A stretch of DNA of 21,076 bases from an uncultured Candidatus Saccharibacteria bacterium (lineage in GTDB: Bacteria; Patescibacteriota; Saccharimonadia; Saccharimonadales; Saccharimonadaceae), in contig CALHVV010000065.1 in NCBI GenBank assembly GCA_938036915.1, forward strand, positions 1 to 21,076. The letters run 5' to 3'. How positions within the stretch are numbered: the first letter of the stretch is position 1; the number at the start of each line of letters is the position of its first letter. Of this stretch, positions 1 to 7,365 are shown piece by piece. The notes under the pieces were generated by a model. The model saw only the letters and a list, made by a program, of their open reading frames with translations. It ran no database searches and was not told the origin of the DNA. Both the position numbers and the translations under genes were made by a program.

Positions 1-209
1 AGAAGTCTATCGTTAAGGCAGTGGTGGTACGCACCCGCGACCAAATCCGCCGCAAAGATGGCAGCACTATCTGCTTCGACGACAACGCTGCCGTTATTAT
101 CAACGACGACAAAACACCCAAGGCAACTCGTGTCTTTGGCCCTGTGCCACGCGAATTGCGCGACCTTGGCTATAGCAAGATCATTAGCTTGGCACCGGAG
201 GTACTCTAA
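1..209 (+). CDS. rplN: 50S ribosomal protein L14, 3' part
   Basis: This is the C-terminal part of ribosomal protein L14 (uL14), a large-subunit protein that binds 23S rRNA near the L19 and 16S contact region. The gene is cut by the window edge; the reading frame is open from base 3. Visible family signatures are VVVRTRDQIRRKDGS, the NAAVIINDD stretch, the RVFGPVPRELR motif and the terminal SLAPEVL, all in the expected order. The stop codon TAA overlaps the ATG of rplX by one base, so translation is probably coupled. It is the first visible member of the spc-type operon. Identity is essentially certain; only the start is missing. Confidence 0.97.
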   Translation, partial: KSIVKAVVVRTRDQIRRKDGSTICFDDNAAVIINDDKTPKATRVFGPVPRELRDLGYSKIISLAPEVL

Positions 210-532
210 TGGCACAGCGCATCAAAAAGGACGATATCGTCAAGATCATCAGTGGTGACGACAAGGGCACGACGGGCAAAGTACTGGCCGTCAACCCCGC
301 CCAGCAGACCGCATTGGTCGAGGGCGTGGGGCTGCGCCACCGCCACGTCAAGCCAAGCCAGCTCAACCCACGTGGTGGCACCAAAGAAATTCACGTGCCT
401 GTGCCACTGAGCAAGCTCGCACTGGTTGTCGACGAAGCAGCTGGCACGACGAGCCGCATTGGCTATACTATTAATGCTGAGGGCGCTAAGGTACGCGTTG
501 CTCGGCAACTGAACAACAAGGAGGTCAACTAA
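209..532 (+). CDS. rplX: 50S ribosomal protein L24
   Basis: L24 (uL24) is an assembly-initiator protein of the large subunit. The 107-aa product has the N-terminal KOW motif (DDIVKIISGDDKGTTGKVLAV, about residues 8-28), followed by a segment ending HVKPSQLNPRGGT and the EIHVPVPLSKLALV strand typical of the family. The length is normal. Its ATG overlaps the rplN stop by one base and its own TAA overlaps the rplE ATG by one base, which points to tight translational coupling. The gene sits in the canonical L14-L24-L5 order. Confidence 0.97.
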   Translation: MAQRIKKDDIVKIISGDDKGTTGKVLAVNPAQQTALVEGVGLRHRHVKPSQLNPRGGTKEIHVPVPLSKLALVVDEAAGTTSRIGYTINAEGAKVRVARQLNNKEVN

Positions 533-1113
533 TGGCGAAGGCAACTGCATCCGCCGCTCCGACTCCTCGCTTGAAAGCCTTGTATCTGGATCAATACCGC
601 AAGGAACTCCAGGCCGAATTAGCCTTGAGCAATGTGCACCAAGTGCCTAAGCTCGAGAAGATTGTGGTCAGCGCAGGAATCGGCAAGCACAAAGAAGACA
701 AGCGCTACCACCAACTGGTACGCAATACCATTACTAAGATTACTGGGCAAGCACCGGTCGATCGCTTGGCCAAGAAGTCGATCGCCGGCTTCAAGATCCG
801 TGCTGGCATGGGTGCGCCAATTGGCGTGAGTGTGACGCTGCGCGGCGCTCGGATGTACGAGTTCCTCGACCGGCTGGTCAATGTCAGCCTGCCACGGGTG
901 CGCGACTTCCACGGCGTGGGGAGCAAGTTCGACAAGGGTGGCAACTACAACCTTGGCATTACCGACCAGAGTATTTTCCCCGAGCTCACCTTTGAGGAGA
1001 CGCAGATCGTTCATGGCCTCCAGGTGACGATTGCCATCGAGCAGGGTAGCCCAGCGGCAAGCCGGGCACTGCTGGAGAAGTTTGGTCTGCCGTTTGAGAA
1101 GGAGGGGAAATAG
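532..1113 (+). CDS. rplE: 50S ribosomal protein L5
   Basis: L5 (uL5) binds 5S rRNA and forms part of the central protuberance. The 193-aa product has an N-terminal extension (residues 1-15, ATASAAPTP-rich), then LYLDQYRKEL, the KIVVSAGIGKHKED motif, the SIAGFKIRAGMGAPIGVSVTLRG core and the FPELTFEE segment, all characteristic of bacterial L5. It starts on an ATG that overlaps the rplX stop by one base and is followed after 3 nt by rpsN. The slightly long N-terminus is the only unusual point and is common in this lineage. Confidence 0.97.
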   Translation: MAKATASAAPTPRLKALYLDQYRKELQAELALSNVHQVPKLEKIVVSAGIGKHKEDKRYHQLVRNTITKITGQAPVDRLAKKSIAGFKIRAGMGAPIGVSVTLRGARMYEFLDRLVNVSLPRVRDFHGVGSKFDKGGNYNLGITDQSIFPELTFEETQIVHGLQVTIAIEQGSPAASRALLEKFGLPFEKEGK

Positions 1114-1116
1114 CGT

Positions 1117-1386
1117 ATGGCTAAGAAATCAATGATCGCACGCGATAGCAAACGCCAAAAGATGATCGAGAAATTCGCTGCCAAGCGCGCTGAGCTCAAG
1201 GCAGCGGGCGACCTCGATGGCCTGCAGAAACTGCCGCGCAACTCCAGCCCAACCCGCTGGAAGAACCGCGACGCCCTCAGCGGTCGGCCACGTGGCTATA
1301 TGCGCCGCTTTGGCCTGAGCCGCATCAACTTCCGCGAGAAGGCATCGAAGGGCGAAATCCCAGGCATTACAAAGAGCAGTTGGTAA
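1117..1386 (+). CDS. rpsN: 30S ribosomal protein S14, zinc-free type
   Basis: S14 (uS14) is a small-subunit head protein. The 89-aa product begins MAKKSMIARDSKRQKM and contains the conserved KLPRNSSPTRWKNRD and GRPRGYMRRFGLSRINFRE motifs. It has no cysteine, so it is the long, zinc-independent form rather than the 61-aa CXXC form. The start lies 3 nt after the rplE stop, with an SD-like GGAGGGG in the end of rplE. It is followed by rpsH after an 18-nt spacer that holds a clear SD. Confidence 0.96.
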   Translation: MAKKSMIARDSKRQKMIEKFAAKRAELKAAGDLDGLQKLPRNSSPTRWKNRDALSGRPRGYMRRFGLSRINFREKASKGEIPGITKSSW

Positions 1387-1404
1387 CGGAAAGGAGATAG
1401 AGTT

Positions 1405-1806
1405 ATGAGTTTACAATCAACTGACCCAATCGCGGATCTCCTCACCCGAATCCGCAACGCTGCGATGGTTGGCAAGACGGAAGTCCGTGTGCCCACCAGC
1501 AAGCTCAAGCAAGTTGTGGCTGAGCAATTGGTCAAGAATCACTACCTAGCAGATGCTACCGTAGAGGATGGCAAGCCACGCGGTACATTGGTCGTCACCA
1601 TCAACCGCGCCGGCGAGAGCCCAGCCTTTACCGAACTAGCCCGGGTGTCCAAGCCAGGCCGCCGCGTCTACGTGGCTGCTGCCGACATCCCTAAGGTCAA
1701 GCAAGGCCGCGGCATCGTCCTCGTCAGCACCAGCAAGGGTGTCATGACCGGTGGCGAAGCAGCCAAGCACAAGCTTGGTGGCGAAGTGCTGATGAAGATC
1801 TACTAA
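1405..1806 (+). CDS. rpsH: 30S ribosomal protein S8
   Basis: S8 (uS8) binds the central domain of 16S rRNA and in many bacteria represses its own operon. The 133-aa product starts with the signature DPIADLLTRIRNA and ends with the conserved GKVL-like C-terminal half, here SKGVMTGGEAAKHKLGGEVLMKIY. An SD (AAGGAG in the 18-nt spacer after rpsN) supports the ATG. Unlike the usual spc order, the next gene is not rplF: an intrinsic terminator follows after about 24 nt and rplF lies 4.6 kb further on. Confidence 0.97.
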   Translation: MSLQSTDPIADLLTRIRNAAMVGKTEVRVPTSKLKQVVAEQLVKNHYLADATVEDGKPRGTLVVTINRAGESPAFTELARVSKPGRRVYVAAADIPKVKQGRGIVLVSTSKGVMTGGEAAKHKLGGEVLMKIY

Positions 1807-1830
1807 TCTGTACATAGCCAGCAAAATGAA

Positions 1831-1865
1831 AGCGCCGAGGAGCAGATCCATCCTGGGCGCTTTTT
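1831..1865 (+). terminator. intrinsic terminator after rpsH
   Basis: The left arm AGCGCCGAGGA (1831-1841) pairs with TCCTGGGCGCT (1851-1861), with one G-G mismatch and a 9-nt loop, and runs into a T tract (1861-1865). It lies directly downstream of rpsH and ends the first half of the spc operon. Confidence 0.85.
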
Positions 1866-2142
1866 GTGATAGACAGCACGCGACATTATCACGGTGGTGT
1901 GTACGATGAACCTCAAAACAAACTCTTGCTCATTACTCATGGGTCTCTTCACGCCCCCTCAGAAACACTAGAAGGGTCGATAGTTCTCAAACCTCGACCT
2001 CCTAGCGCCATAGCAGAGAATCGGATCGTAATAACTGGCTCTCACGCGCAGCCATAGGAGGGTGGAGCTGGCATGAGGAAGGGGGGTTTGAGGCTTATAG
2101 TATCTCACGCCAATATCCCAATTTAATAAGAGGGAGCAGCTA
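1866..2142. other. intergenic spacer, no supported gene
   Basis: This 277-bp stretch lies between the rpsH terminator and the convergent 3' end of the membrane-protein gene. A 63-codon frame from a GTG at 1866 is open but starts inside the terminator T tract without an SD. A 17-codon frame at 2073-2126 has an AGGAGG-rich region upstream but no other support. I see no confident gene here. Confidence 0.5.
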
Positions 2143-2946
2143 TCAAGCCATCATCGTTGCTGCTATACCAATGTACCCGAGAGGTAGGGGTGGTAGCACA
2201 ATGAGTGCTGCGCGTAGTAAGATGGGCACGTCCTTTCGCCTCACGGCAAAGTATAGAGCAAACAGCAGTACGTTTGCTACAGGTTGAAAATATGCTATTC
2301 CAAGAATCAAGTCTTGAGTGCTTGAATTATGACGAGTACCTCCCATAAATCCATCCAAAGGATCCGCGCCAGATAGCTTAACGAGAATACCGAACACCAT
2401 CACAGACACAACAAATACACCAGCCGCCACCCCAACTGCTTGCAGCCACGTCAAACGGTCGACGAACCGAGGGAGGGGGTCGACTGGTACGTTCTTTGCT
2501 ACCTCAGTTTGAGGTTGCGGTGTGTCGTCTTGGGGTTGCTCCGCTGTGTTTTGGGAGGCTGCAAGTTTTAAGATGTCTCGCCTAACGGAGAAGTGTATAA
2601 TGATAGCCAGTGCACAGAGTGGGAATGTCACGAGGAAGATTGTAACTATGAACATAAGCATACCAATGATCGAGGCGGCCGAAATAGGTGAATTATGATA
2701 GGGATGGAACGATTCGTGAATATAGCTTAGGCTGGATATTAAGCCGTACTCAATCACCATCGCTGATACATATATACCACCGAGCCAGCCTATCAATTGC
2801 GGCCACGTCATATGATCAAAGCGCGAGGGGCGTGGTTGCTGCGTCAAGCTGCTTTGCTGATGTGCTGTCTCAGGCTGAGGGTGTGATGTGCTACTCGATA
2901 TAGCATCGTGAGATGGTGATGGCGTGGGCGAAGAATCCTTATCCAT
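2143..2946 (-). CDS. uncharacterised membrane protein with internal duplication
   Basis: I do not recognise a named family. The 267-aa product has a 45-residue N-terminal tail rich in Ser, Pro, His and Gln, then about five hydrophobic segments (roughly residues 52-74, 91-118, 168-190, 212-234, 243-262). The protein is built of two similar units: RFDHMTWPQLIGWLGGIYV (42-60) matches RFVDRLTWLQAVGVAAGVFV (160-179). FSVRRDIL (119-126) matches FAVRRKDVPILL (233-244). The two units are joined by a Gln/Pro/Thr-rich linker (about 132-157). It is transcribed against the operon and shares a divergent intergenic region with the 508-aa gene. No SD is visible before the ATG, and the stop is TGA. Function is unknown; an envelope location is inferred from the membrane segments. 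Confidence 0.75.
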   Translation of the reverse strand: MDKDSSPTPSPSHDAISSSTSHPQPETAHQQSSLTQQPRPSRFDHMTWPQLIGWLGGIYVSAMVIEYGLISSLSYIHESFHPYHNSPISAASIIGMLMFIVTIFLVTFPLCALAIIIHFSVRRDILKLAASQNTAEQPQDDTPQPQTEVAKNVPVDPLPRFVDRLTWLQAVGVAAGVFVVSVMVFGILVKLSGADPLDGFMGGTRHNSSTQDLILGIAYFQPVANVLLFALYFAVRRKDVPILLRAALIVLPPLPLGYIGIAATMMA

Positions 2947-3130
2947 AGCAACATCATAGCATATAGTGGTATCGTTTTCGATTTATTTCAATAAACTTGC
3001 AAGACTATCTCTTGGTAGAGCTTGGAGTGCAGTATGAATAAGGACTGTTGGAGGTCTGCTAGAGGTATACGCCGCGTTCTCCAAGGTAGGGCGTTTTGCT
3101 TATGGCGAGCTGTATATAATAGTTGATCAG

Positions 3131-3159
3131 TTGACAATAGGCGGGATAGAGAGTATTGT
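3131..3159 (+). promoter_or_regulatory. sigma70-type promoter for the 508-aa gene
   Basis: TTGACA at 3131-3136 is followed after exactly 17 nt by TATTGT at 3154-3159. The predicted start of transcription is about 35 nt before the ATG at 3201. Confidence 0.55.
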
Positions 3160-3200
3160 ATAAATCAACAGTGAATAATACATAATATAATAGGTGCATC

Positions 3201-4727
3201 ATGACGCGCGAGTTACCAATCCCGCCTAGACTGCAAGAGCCAAAGGGCCCTCATATACCAAAGCAGCCAAGTGATTGTCAGCAGATATTCGAGGTGTTGA
3301 AGAGCTGTGTAGCAGACGATCCATCGCAGTATGATACTGCACTTGCTCAGCTCGACAACCTTGATTTTGCAGACAATGCAACAGCAAAACAAACGTACCA
3401 ATGGAAACTCTCTGCACTGATCGCAGAGCAAAGTGAAGTGGCCGATCCAGCGGTGGTTGACCAAGCGCGAACAACAATGAGGACAGTGTTGGACGACTGG
3501 TTTGATAATCATACGTCGTCGCATCCAGATGTGCTGCACCACCAAGAGCAGCTGGGGTTTGTCTTGCCAACGAAGGATGATTTTGCTGAGTTTATACGTA
3601 ACCACCCGCGGATCGGTGAGAATCAAGGGCAACTAAATGATATATTTACTTCGTGGCGAGATGCATATTGCGATATGCGCTTGCGACAGGCCGATGTAGA
3701 AGTATTTCCGGCAGGACGAGAGCTTGCACGTGCGCTGCGGGCAGCTGGGGTGGATCGTATCGATTTTGCTGAACAATGGCAGACGAAAGACGGTATCGCA
3801 GAGGCGATTGGTGCCGCAAAGAGTAATACGGATGAGCAAGCTCGGCAGCTTGATACATCCCGTCGGCAAGATATGGAACAAAGCGTGTTATGTCGCCAGT
3901 GCTTCTTATACGATAGCCTTGAGAAGCTTGCAGCTGATTTACGTCAGTTCTATATGCCATTTGGTAGCGAGATGGACAAGGAAGTTCTGCAGCGCGTCAT
4001 TCTTGATCCACTAAAAAGACATAGTATTCCAGAGCTTGCAGTCCGACAGTACGAGCAATTTCGGCAAACAAATGGCTATGAATACGAGTGCCCCTGGCTA
4101 GAAGAAATTAAGTGCTGGAGCGTGATTAAGGCTGGTACGCACGAAGACGATAGCTATATCTATCAGGTAGAATTATCCTCTCAGGCGGGTACTGATCGAT
4201 TTGCTGTCTATTGTGGCAAATCAAGCACTGGTGGCGATGTAGCGCGCATCAGTCTGAAGCCGATGCTTATACCATATGAAGAATTGCGCCTGATGACTCA
4301 TATAAATGACCCTCTCACCCAGGACGAGTTTGGCCAAATGCGGCAGCAAGCAGAGCGCAATGGCATTGAGCCAACTGAGTTCACTTACGACACTGAGGTT
4401 ACCAGAAAGAGCATAACACAGTGGTCATTTCCTGAGGAGACACACACGGAGCTGATGGAGATCCTCCGAACCTATGGTGTAGAAGTAGACTATATTACAA
4501 GTGAGCGAGGTTCTGAGCTACAGAGAAACTTTGGTTTTGCGCTCGTACGAGAAGTGAGAGAGGCCTTGCATAGTGAAGCAGACGATGGAGAAGGCAACAA
4601 CGATACGATAACAACATATCGTATAAAGATGCCAGAGAAGTATAGCCTTGAAATTGCCGACCCATCCGAAGATACTGTCGCCAAGATAGGGGCGTTGCGC
4701 CGGCTCATATCTCGGCGGAGTTTGTAA
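3201..4727 (+). CDS. uncharacterised 508-aa soluble protein
   Basis: I do not recognise this protein. It is acidic, helix-rich in appearance and has no signal peptide or membrane segment, so a cytoplasmic location is inferred. The N-terminus is Pro-rich (residues 3-24). A mixed alpha/beta-looking section lies at about residues 310-360, containing YIYQVELSSQ and DRFAVYCGKSSTGGDVARI. The C-terminus is basic (GALRRLISRRSL). There is only a weak AGGTG upstream of the ATG, unlike the strong SDs of the ribosomal genes, and the codon use is more AT-rich than in the neighbouring ribosomal genes. It lies in the island that interrupts the spc operon, followed by a second unknown gene on the same strand after about 100 nt. 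Lineage-specific accessory function is the most that can be said. Confidence 0.75.
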   Translation: MTRELPIPPRLQEPKGPHIPKQPSDCQQIFEVLKSCVADDPSQYDTALAQLDNLDFADNATAKQTYQWKLSALIAEQSEVADPAVVDQARTTMRTVLDDWFDNHTSSHPDVLHHQEQLGFVLPTKDDFAEFIRNHPRIGENQGQLNDIFTSWRDAYCDMRLRQADVEVFPAGRELARALRAAGVDRIDFAEQWQTKDGIAEAIGAAKSNTDEQARQLDTSRRQDMEQSVLCRQCFLYDSLEKLAADLRQFYMPFGSEMDKEVLQRVILDPLKRHSIPELAVRQYEQFRQTNGYEYECPWLEEIKCWSVIKAGTHEDDSYIYQVELSSQAGTDRFAVYCGKSSTGGDVARISLKPMLIPYEELRLMTHINDPLTQDEFGQMRQQAERNGIEPTEFTYDTEVTRKSITQWSFPEETHTELMEILRTYGVEVDYITSERGSELQRNFGFALVREVREALHSEADDGEGNNDTITTYRIKMPEKYSLEIADPSEDTVAKIGALRRLISRRSL

Positions 4728-4828
4728 CGAACCTCCAACCTTGCTTTTCCATCAAAAATACCGCATACTAATGCGCAAACACTCAGAACGAAAGTAAAAA
4801 ACGAAGCGAAGTATCTTATAAGAGCATC

Positions 4829-5767
4829 ATGCCATCATACGAAGTATCACCTCCATCACCCTGCGAAGTAACGTCGCACCAAGACCAATTGCCTGATGCG
4901 CTATGGTATTATGCGGCCGAGCGGGCTGTGGAGCTGCTGAGTACGCATAATCTGCAGCGTGCCGACCTCAGGTGGCCGACGCCGCTTGCGACGTTGCCGA
5001 CTGCACTGCCGCTGCGGAGCCGTGCGCACTATGATGATACGATTGATCCAATGGCACATATGCCAATCGCCCAGATGAGTTGCGAGGAGCTAGTGGGCTA
5101 CTGCATGCCAGACAAGATTGGGACGGTGATGGCGCGTGGTGCTGCTTTGCTGCCCGAGCTTGTGCCTCAGGCTCAACATGATGCAGTGCGGCAGCGCCTC
5201 TTTGAGACAATGGCGCAGTCGAGCTCACCCGAGCAGTGGCAGCAGGCTGATCAGCGCAACCGCTGGCAGTACGAGACCGACCAGCCGCTGATCGAGCAGG
5301 GCGATATGATCCACGCTATGCAGCCGGCCCACGTGGCCGAGGCGTTGGTGCTTGGCTTGCGCTGTAGCGAGGTCACTCACCGGCAGGGGCTCGACCCGGT
5401 TTTTCCGCTGACGGTGAGCTTCTTCGCCGCTCGTCACACAGTGCAGCCTGGGAGCGATATACCACTACCCCGCAACGATCCCTATGGCCTCGTCAATCTC
5501 ATTGTGGCCCAGCCAGAGCCTGGTCAGGTGCACCTGTCGCGTGAGCATACCCAGCAATACCAGAGCTTCGCGAGTATGACGACAATAGGGGTCAAGAGTA
5601 TTGTGATTCGCGATCAGAGCGCAGACTGGACGGCGGAAGAAGTGGCTGATGCAATCAAGCACGTGCGGCATATCATTCCCCGGAGCGGCCGCTATATCCC
5701 GCTCTATCGGCAATCGACGGGCGAGCTCCTCTTGACGCCTGAGCAGTTTGATGCTGCCCGGAGGTAG
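4829..5767 (+). CDS. uncharacterised 312-aa protein, possible ART-like C-terminal half
   Basis: No family is recognised with certainty. The protein is soluble, with no signal or membrane segment. The second half has an order of motifs reminiscent of ADP-ribosyltransferase-like folds: IHAM (His162), an AEALVLGL helix, strand LTVSFFAAR (194-202), strand GLVNLIVAQ (220-228), then a Gln-rich turn before TIGVKSIVIRD (252-262). A similar order (HAL, ESILQYGL, CVCLST, GISLAID, DEIRV, IAGIML) occurs in the protein encoded at 11851-12852. This comparison is by eye and could be coincidental. There is no obvious SD before the ATG. The gene's end contains a promoter for the downstream 58-aa gene. Confidence 0.7.
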   Translation: MPSYEVSPPSPCEVTSHQDQLPDALWYYAAERAVELLSTHNLQRADLRWPTPLATLPTALPLRSRAHYDDTIDPMAHMPIAQMSCEELVGYCMPDKIGTVMARGAALLPELVPQAQHDAVRQRLFETMAQSSSPEQWQQADQRNRWQYETDQPLIEQGDMIHAMQPAHVAEALVLGLRCSEVTHRQGLDPVFPLTVSFFAARHTVQPGSDIPLPRNDPYGLVNLIVAQPEPGQVHLSREHTQQYQSFASMTTIGVKSIVIRDQSADWTAEEVADAIKHVRHIIPRSGRYIPLYRQSTGELLLTPEQFDAARR

Positions 5768-5776
5768 GTGTATACT
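5748..5776 (+). promoter_or_regulatory. promoter for the 58-aa membrane protein unit
   Basis: TTGATG (5748-5753) and TATACT (5771-5776) are separated by 17 nt. The -35 box lies inside the 3' end of the preceding gene. Predicted transcription would begin about 30 nt before the mini-ORF at 5815. Confidence 0.5.
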
Positions 5777-5814
5777 ATAACGAAGAGAACTAATATGCAG
5801 TAAGGAGGTTGCTC

Positions 5815-5862
5815 ATGACGACACAGACGATGTATTCTCGCGATAGGGGAGCGCTATGCTAA
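5815..5862 (+). CDS. 15-codon leader mini-ORF
   Basis: A perfect SD, TAAGGAGG (5801-5808), stands 6 nt before an ATG that opens a 15-codon frame reading MTTQTMYSRDRGALC. Its TAA stop (5860-5862) overlaps the next gene in the arrangement ATGCTAA, so ribosomes ending here are placed on the start of the 58-aa ORF. The peptide itself has no recognisable features; the likely role is translational coupling. It could alternatively be a mere accident of the sequence, but the strength of the SD argues against that. Confidence 0.5.
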   Translation: MTTQTMYSRDRGALC

Positions 5863-6032
5863 CATTCTTTGCCTGTAGTGATAAAATAATCGGCTGGCTC
5901 GATTGCCAGTGGCAGCCAGGGAGCCCACTGTGGGCGCTTGCTGGACTGGTGGGATTGATGGTGGTTGGCGTAATCATTGCGGTGGCAGTGGTAGTGCATG
6001 TCCGCCGCCGGAGCAGCAGCGCACAAGAATAA
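5856..6032 (+). CDS. 58-aa single-pass membrane protein
   Basis: The small product starts MLTFFACSDKIIGWLDC and has one clear hydrophobic segment (LWALAGLVGLMVVGVIIAVA, about residues 25-44, continuing to residue 48). An HVRRRSSSAQE tail follows, whose three arginines suit a cytoplasmic stop-transfer signal. An AGGGGAG-like SD lies just before the ATG, inside the upstream mini-ORF, whose stop codon overlaps the start region. Two cysteines (7 and 17) lie on the predicted outer side. Family and function are unknown. It is the last gene on this strand before the second half of the ribosomal operon. Confidence 0.6.
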   Translation: MLTFFACSDKIIGWLDCQWQPGSPLWALAGLVGLMVVGVIIAVAVVVHVRRRSSSAQE

Positions 6033-6319
6033 TCATCCTACAGCATGGCTCATGGGAAGCTCATGTTGGCCGATAGGGCTGCGAGATCTCTCATGCTTTT
6101 CGTGTTTTTAGCTCCGATAACGGCTCGGCTTGTGTGAGCTTGTGTTTTCTCGCAGCCCATTTGATGGAGATATAGGTAGGGTGCTCCGGTATGATGATCG
6201 TAGCGGAAATAGCCTAGCTAGATTTATGCGGCAGAGCTTATCTGCAGGATTAGTCGCAAACTTCGATGTAGTTTCTTATCCGGATCATACCACAGTTCTA
6301 CTACTGACGTCTTCCACCC
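6033..6319 (+). pseudogene. gene-poor spacer with a possible comF-like remnant
   Basis: No intact gene is supported here. The frame open from 6121 to 6363 reads FDGDIGRVLRYDDRSGNSLA, then RFMRQSLSAGL and ANFDVVSYPDHTT. This recalls the start of ComF-type phosphoribosyltransferases (RY..., a Leu/Ala-rich helix, then a D-V-V-x-x-P strand), but it then runs into low-quality sequence and ends in the rplF promoter. The only start available is a TTG without an SD. A decayed gene fragment is possible; chance is also possible. Confidence 0.25.
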
Positions 6320-6349
6320 TTGCGTTCTCTCCCTCATCTGTGGTAAAAT
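6320..6349 (+). promoter_or_regulatory. extended -10 promoter of the rplF operon
   Basis: TTGCGT (6320-6325) and TAAAAT (6344-6349) are 18 nt apart. The -10 box is preceded by TGG, which matches the extended -10 element TGN. A leader of roughly 110 nt would precede rplF. This explains how the second half of the spc genes is expressed after the terminator behind rpsH. Confidence 0.65.
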
Positions 6350-6465
6350 TAGCAAGATATTAACTTTGCGAGTGAAACGGGAGTTTTGCGTTCTGGTTGT
6401 TCATTGTGGAGAGCGGCCGGCAGCACGAGACAAACATTTTGCGCGCGACTAACGAAAGGTAAGCA

Positions 6466-7008
6466 ATGAGTCTGAGTCGAATCGGAAAACTGCCGGTGGC
6501 GATTCCATCGGGTGTGACAATCACGGTTGACTCTGGTGATGTGGTCGTCAAGGGCCCCAAAGGTGAGCTCTCGCAGTTCATTACGCCAGCGGTCGAGGTG
6601 AAGGTCGAGGACGGGCAGGTGACGGTTCATCCAAAGGATGAGTCTAAGGCTGCTCGGGCCCAGCATGGGCTGATGCGCGCCCTCATCAACAACATGGTGA
6701 TTGGCGTGACCCAGGGGTACGAGAAGCGCCTCGAGGTCAAAGGTGTGGGCTTTCGGGTTTCGTCGAGCAATAACGAGCTGACGATGAGCCTGGGCTTTAG
6801 CCACGAAGTCCACTACAAAGCCCCAGAGGGGGTTAATGTAACGAACGAGCGAATGGTGATCGTTGTGACGGGTATCGACAAGCAAAAGGTCGGCCAAGTC
6901 GCCGCCGAGATCCGCGCTCTCAAGAAGCCAGAGCCATACAAGGGCAAGGGTATTATGTACGTTGGTGAGCAAATTTTGCGCAAAGCAGGGAAGGCAGGTA
7001 AGAAATAA
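6466..7008 (+). CDS. rplF: 50S ribosomal protein L6
   Basis: L6 (uL6) binds near the sarcin-ricin loop region and the factor-binding site. The 180-aa product begins MSLSRIGKLPVAIPSGVTI and carries the two L6 repeats. The signature is VVVKGPKGELS in the first and GFRVSSSNNELTMSLGFSH plus PEPYKGKGIMYVGE in the second. The length is normal. An AAAGG SD stands 7 nt before the ATG. The gene opens the second half of the split spc operon, and its TAA overlaps the ATG of rplR by one base. Confidence 0.97.
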   Translation: MSLSRIGKLPVAIPSGVTITVDSGDVVVKGPKGELSQFITPAVEVKVEDGQVTVHPKDESKAARAQHGLMRALINNMVIGVTQGYEKRLEVKGVGFRVSSSNNELTMSLGFSHEVHYKAPEGVNVTNERMVIVVTGIDKQKVGQVAAEIRALKKPEPYKGKGIMYVGEQILRKAGKAGKK

Positions 7009-7364
7009 TGGCACACGCATTAGCAAAAAAACTCCTGAATCGTGACCTGCGCAAGCGCCGCGTTCGGGCTCGCGTGCACGGCACAGCTCAGCGCCCACGC
7101 TTGAGCGTGACGATTAGCAATCTGCACGTGAGCGCGCAGCTTATCGATGATGATGCTCATGCAACATTGGCTGCTGCCACTACTGTTGGTACCAAAGCAA
7201 CTGGCACCATGACAGAGAAGGCCGCCAAGGTAGGCACAGATATCGCCAAGAAGGCCAAGAAAGCAAAGATAAGTGCAGTCGTCTTCGATCGCAATGGTCG
7301 CCAGTACGCTGGCCGCTTGAGCGCTCTGGCAGACGCTGCCCGCAAGGAAGGATTGGAGTTTTAG
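7008..7364 (+). CDS. rplR: 50S ribosomal protein L18
   Basis: L18 (uL18) binds 5S rRNA together with L5. The 118-aa product has the basic N-terminus LLNRDLRKRRVRARVHGTAQ, the RPRLSV strand with ISNLHVSAQLIDD, and the C-terminal SAVVFDRNGRQYAGRLSALADAAR, which ends in the family's EGLEF. It overlaps rplF by one base and is separated from rpsE by a single base. Confidence 0.97.
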   Translation: MAHALAKKLLNRDLRKRRVRARVHGTAQRPRLSVTISNLHVSAQLIDDDAHATLAAATTVGTKATGTMTEKAAKVGTDIAKKAKKAKISAVVFDRNGRQYAGRLSALADAARKEGLEF

Positions 7365-7365
7365 T

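Noticed and set aside
1866..2057. A 63-codon plus-strand frame starting GTG after rpsH
   Set aside because: The start lies in the terminator T tract, there is no SD, and the sequence has no recognisable domain; most likely a chance open frame.
2073..2126. A 17-codon frame (MRKGGLRLIVSHANIPI) with AGGAGG-rich DNA upstream
   Set aside because: The only support is a G-rich purine run; there is no promoter, partner or paralogue, unlike the peptide cluster at 8561-9017.
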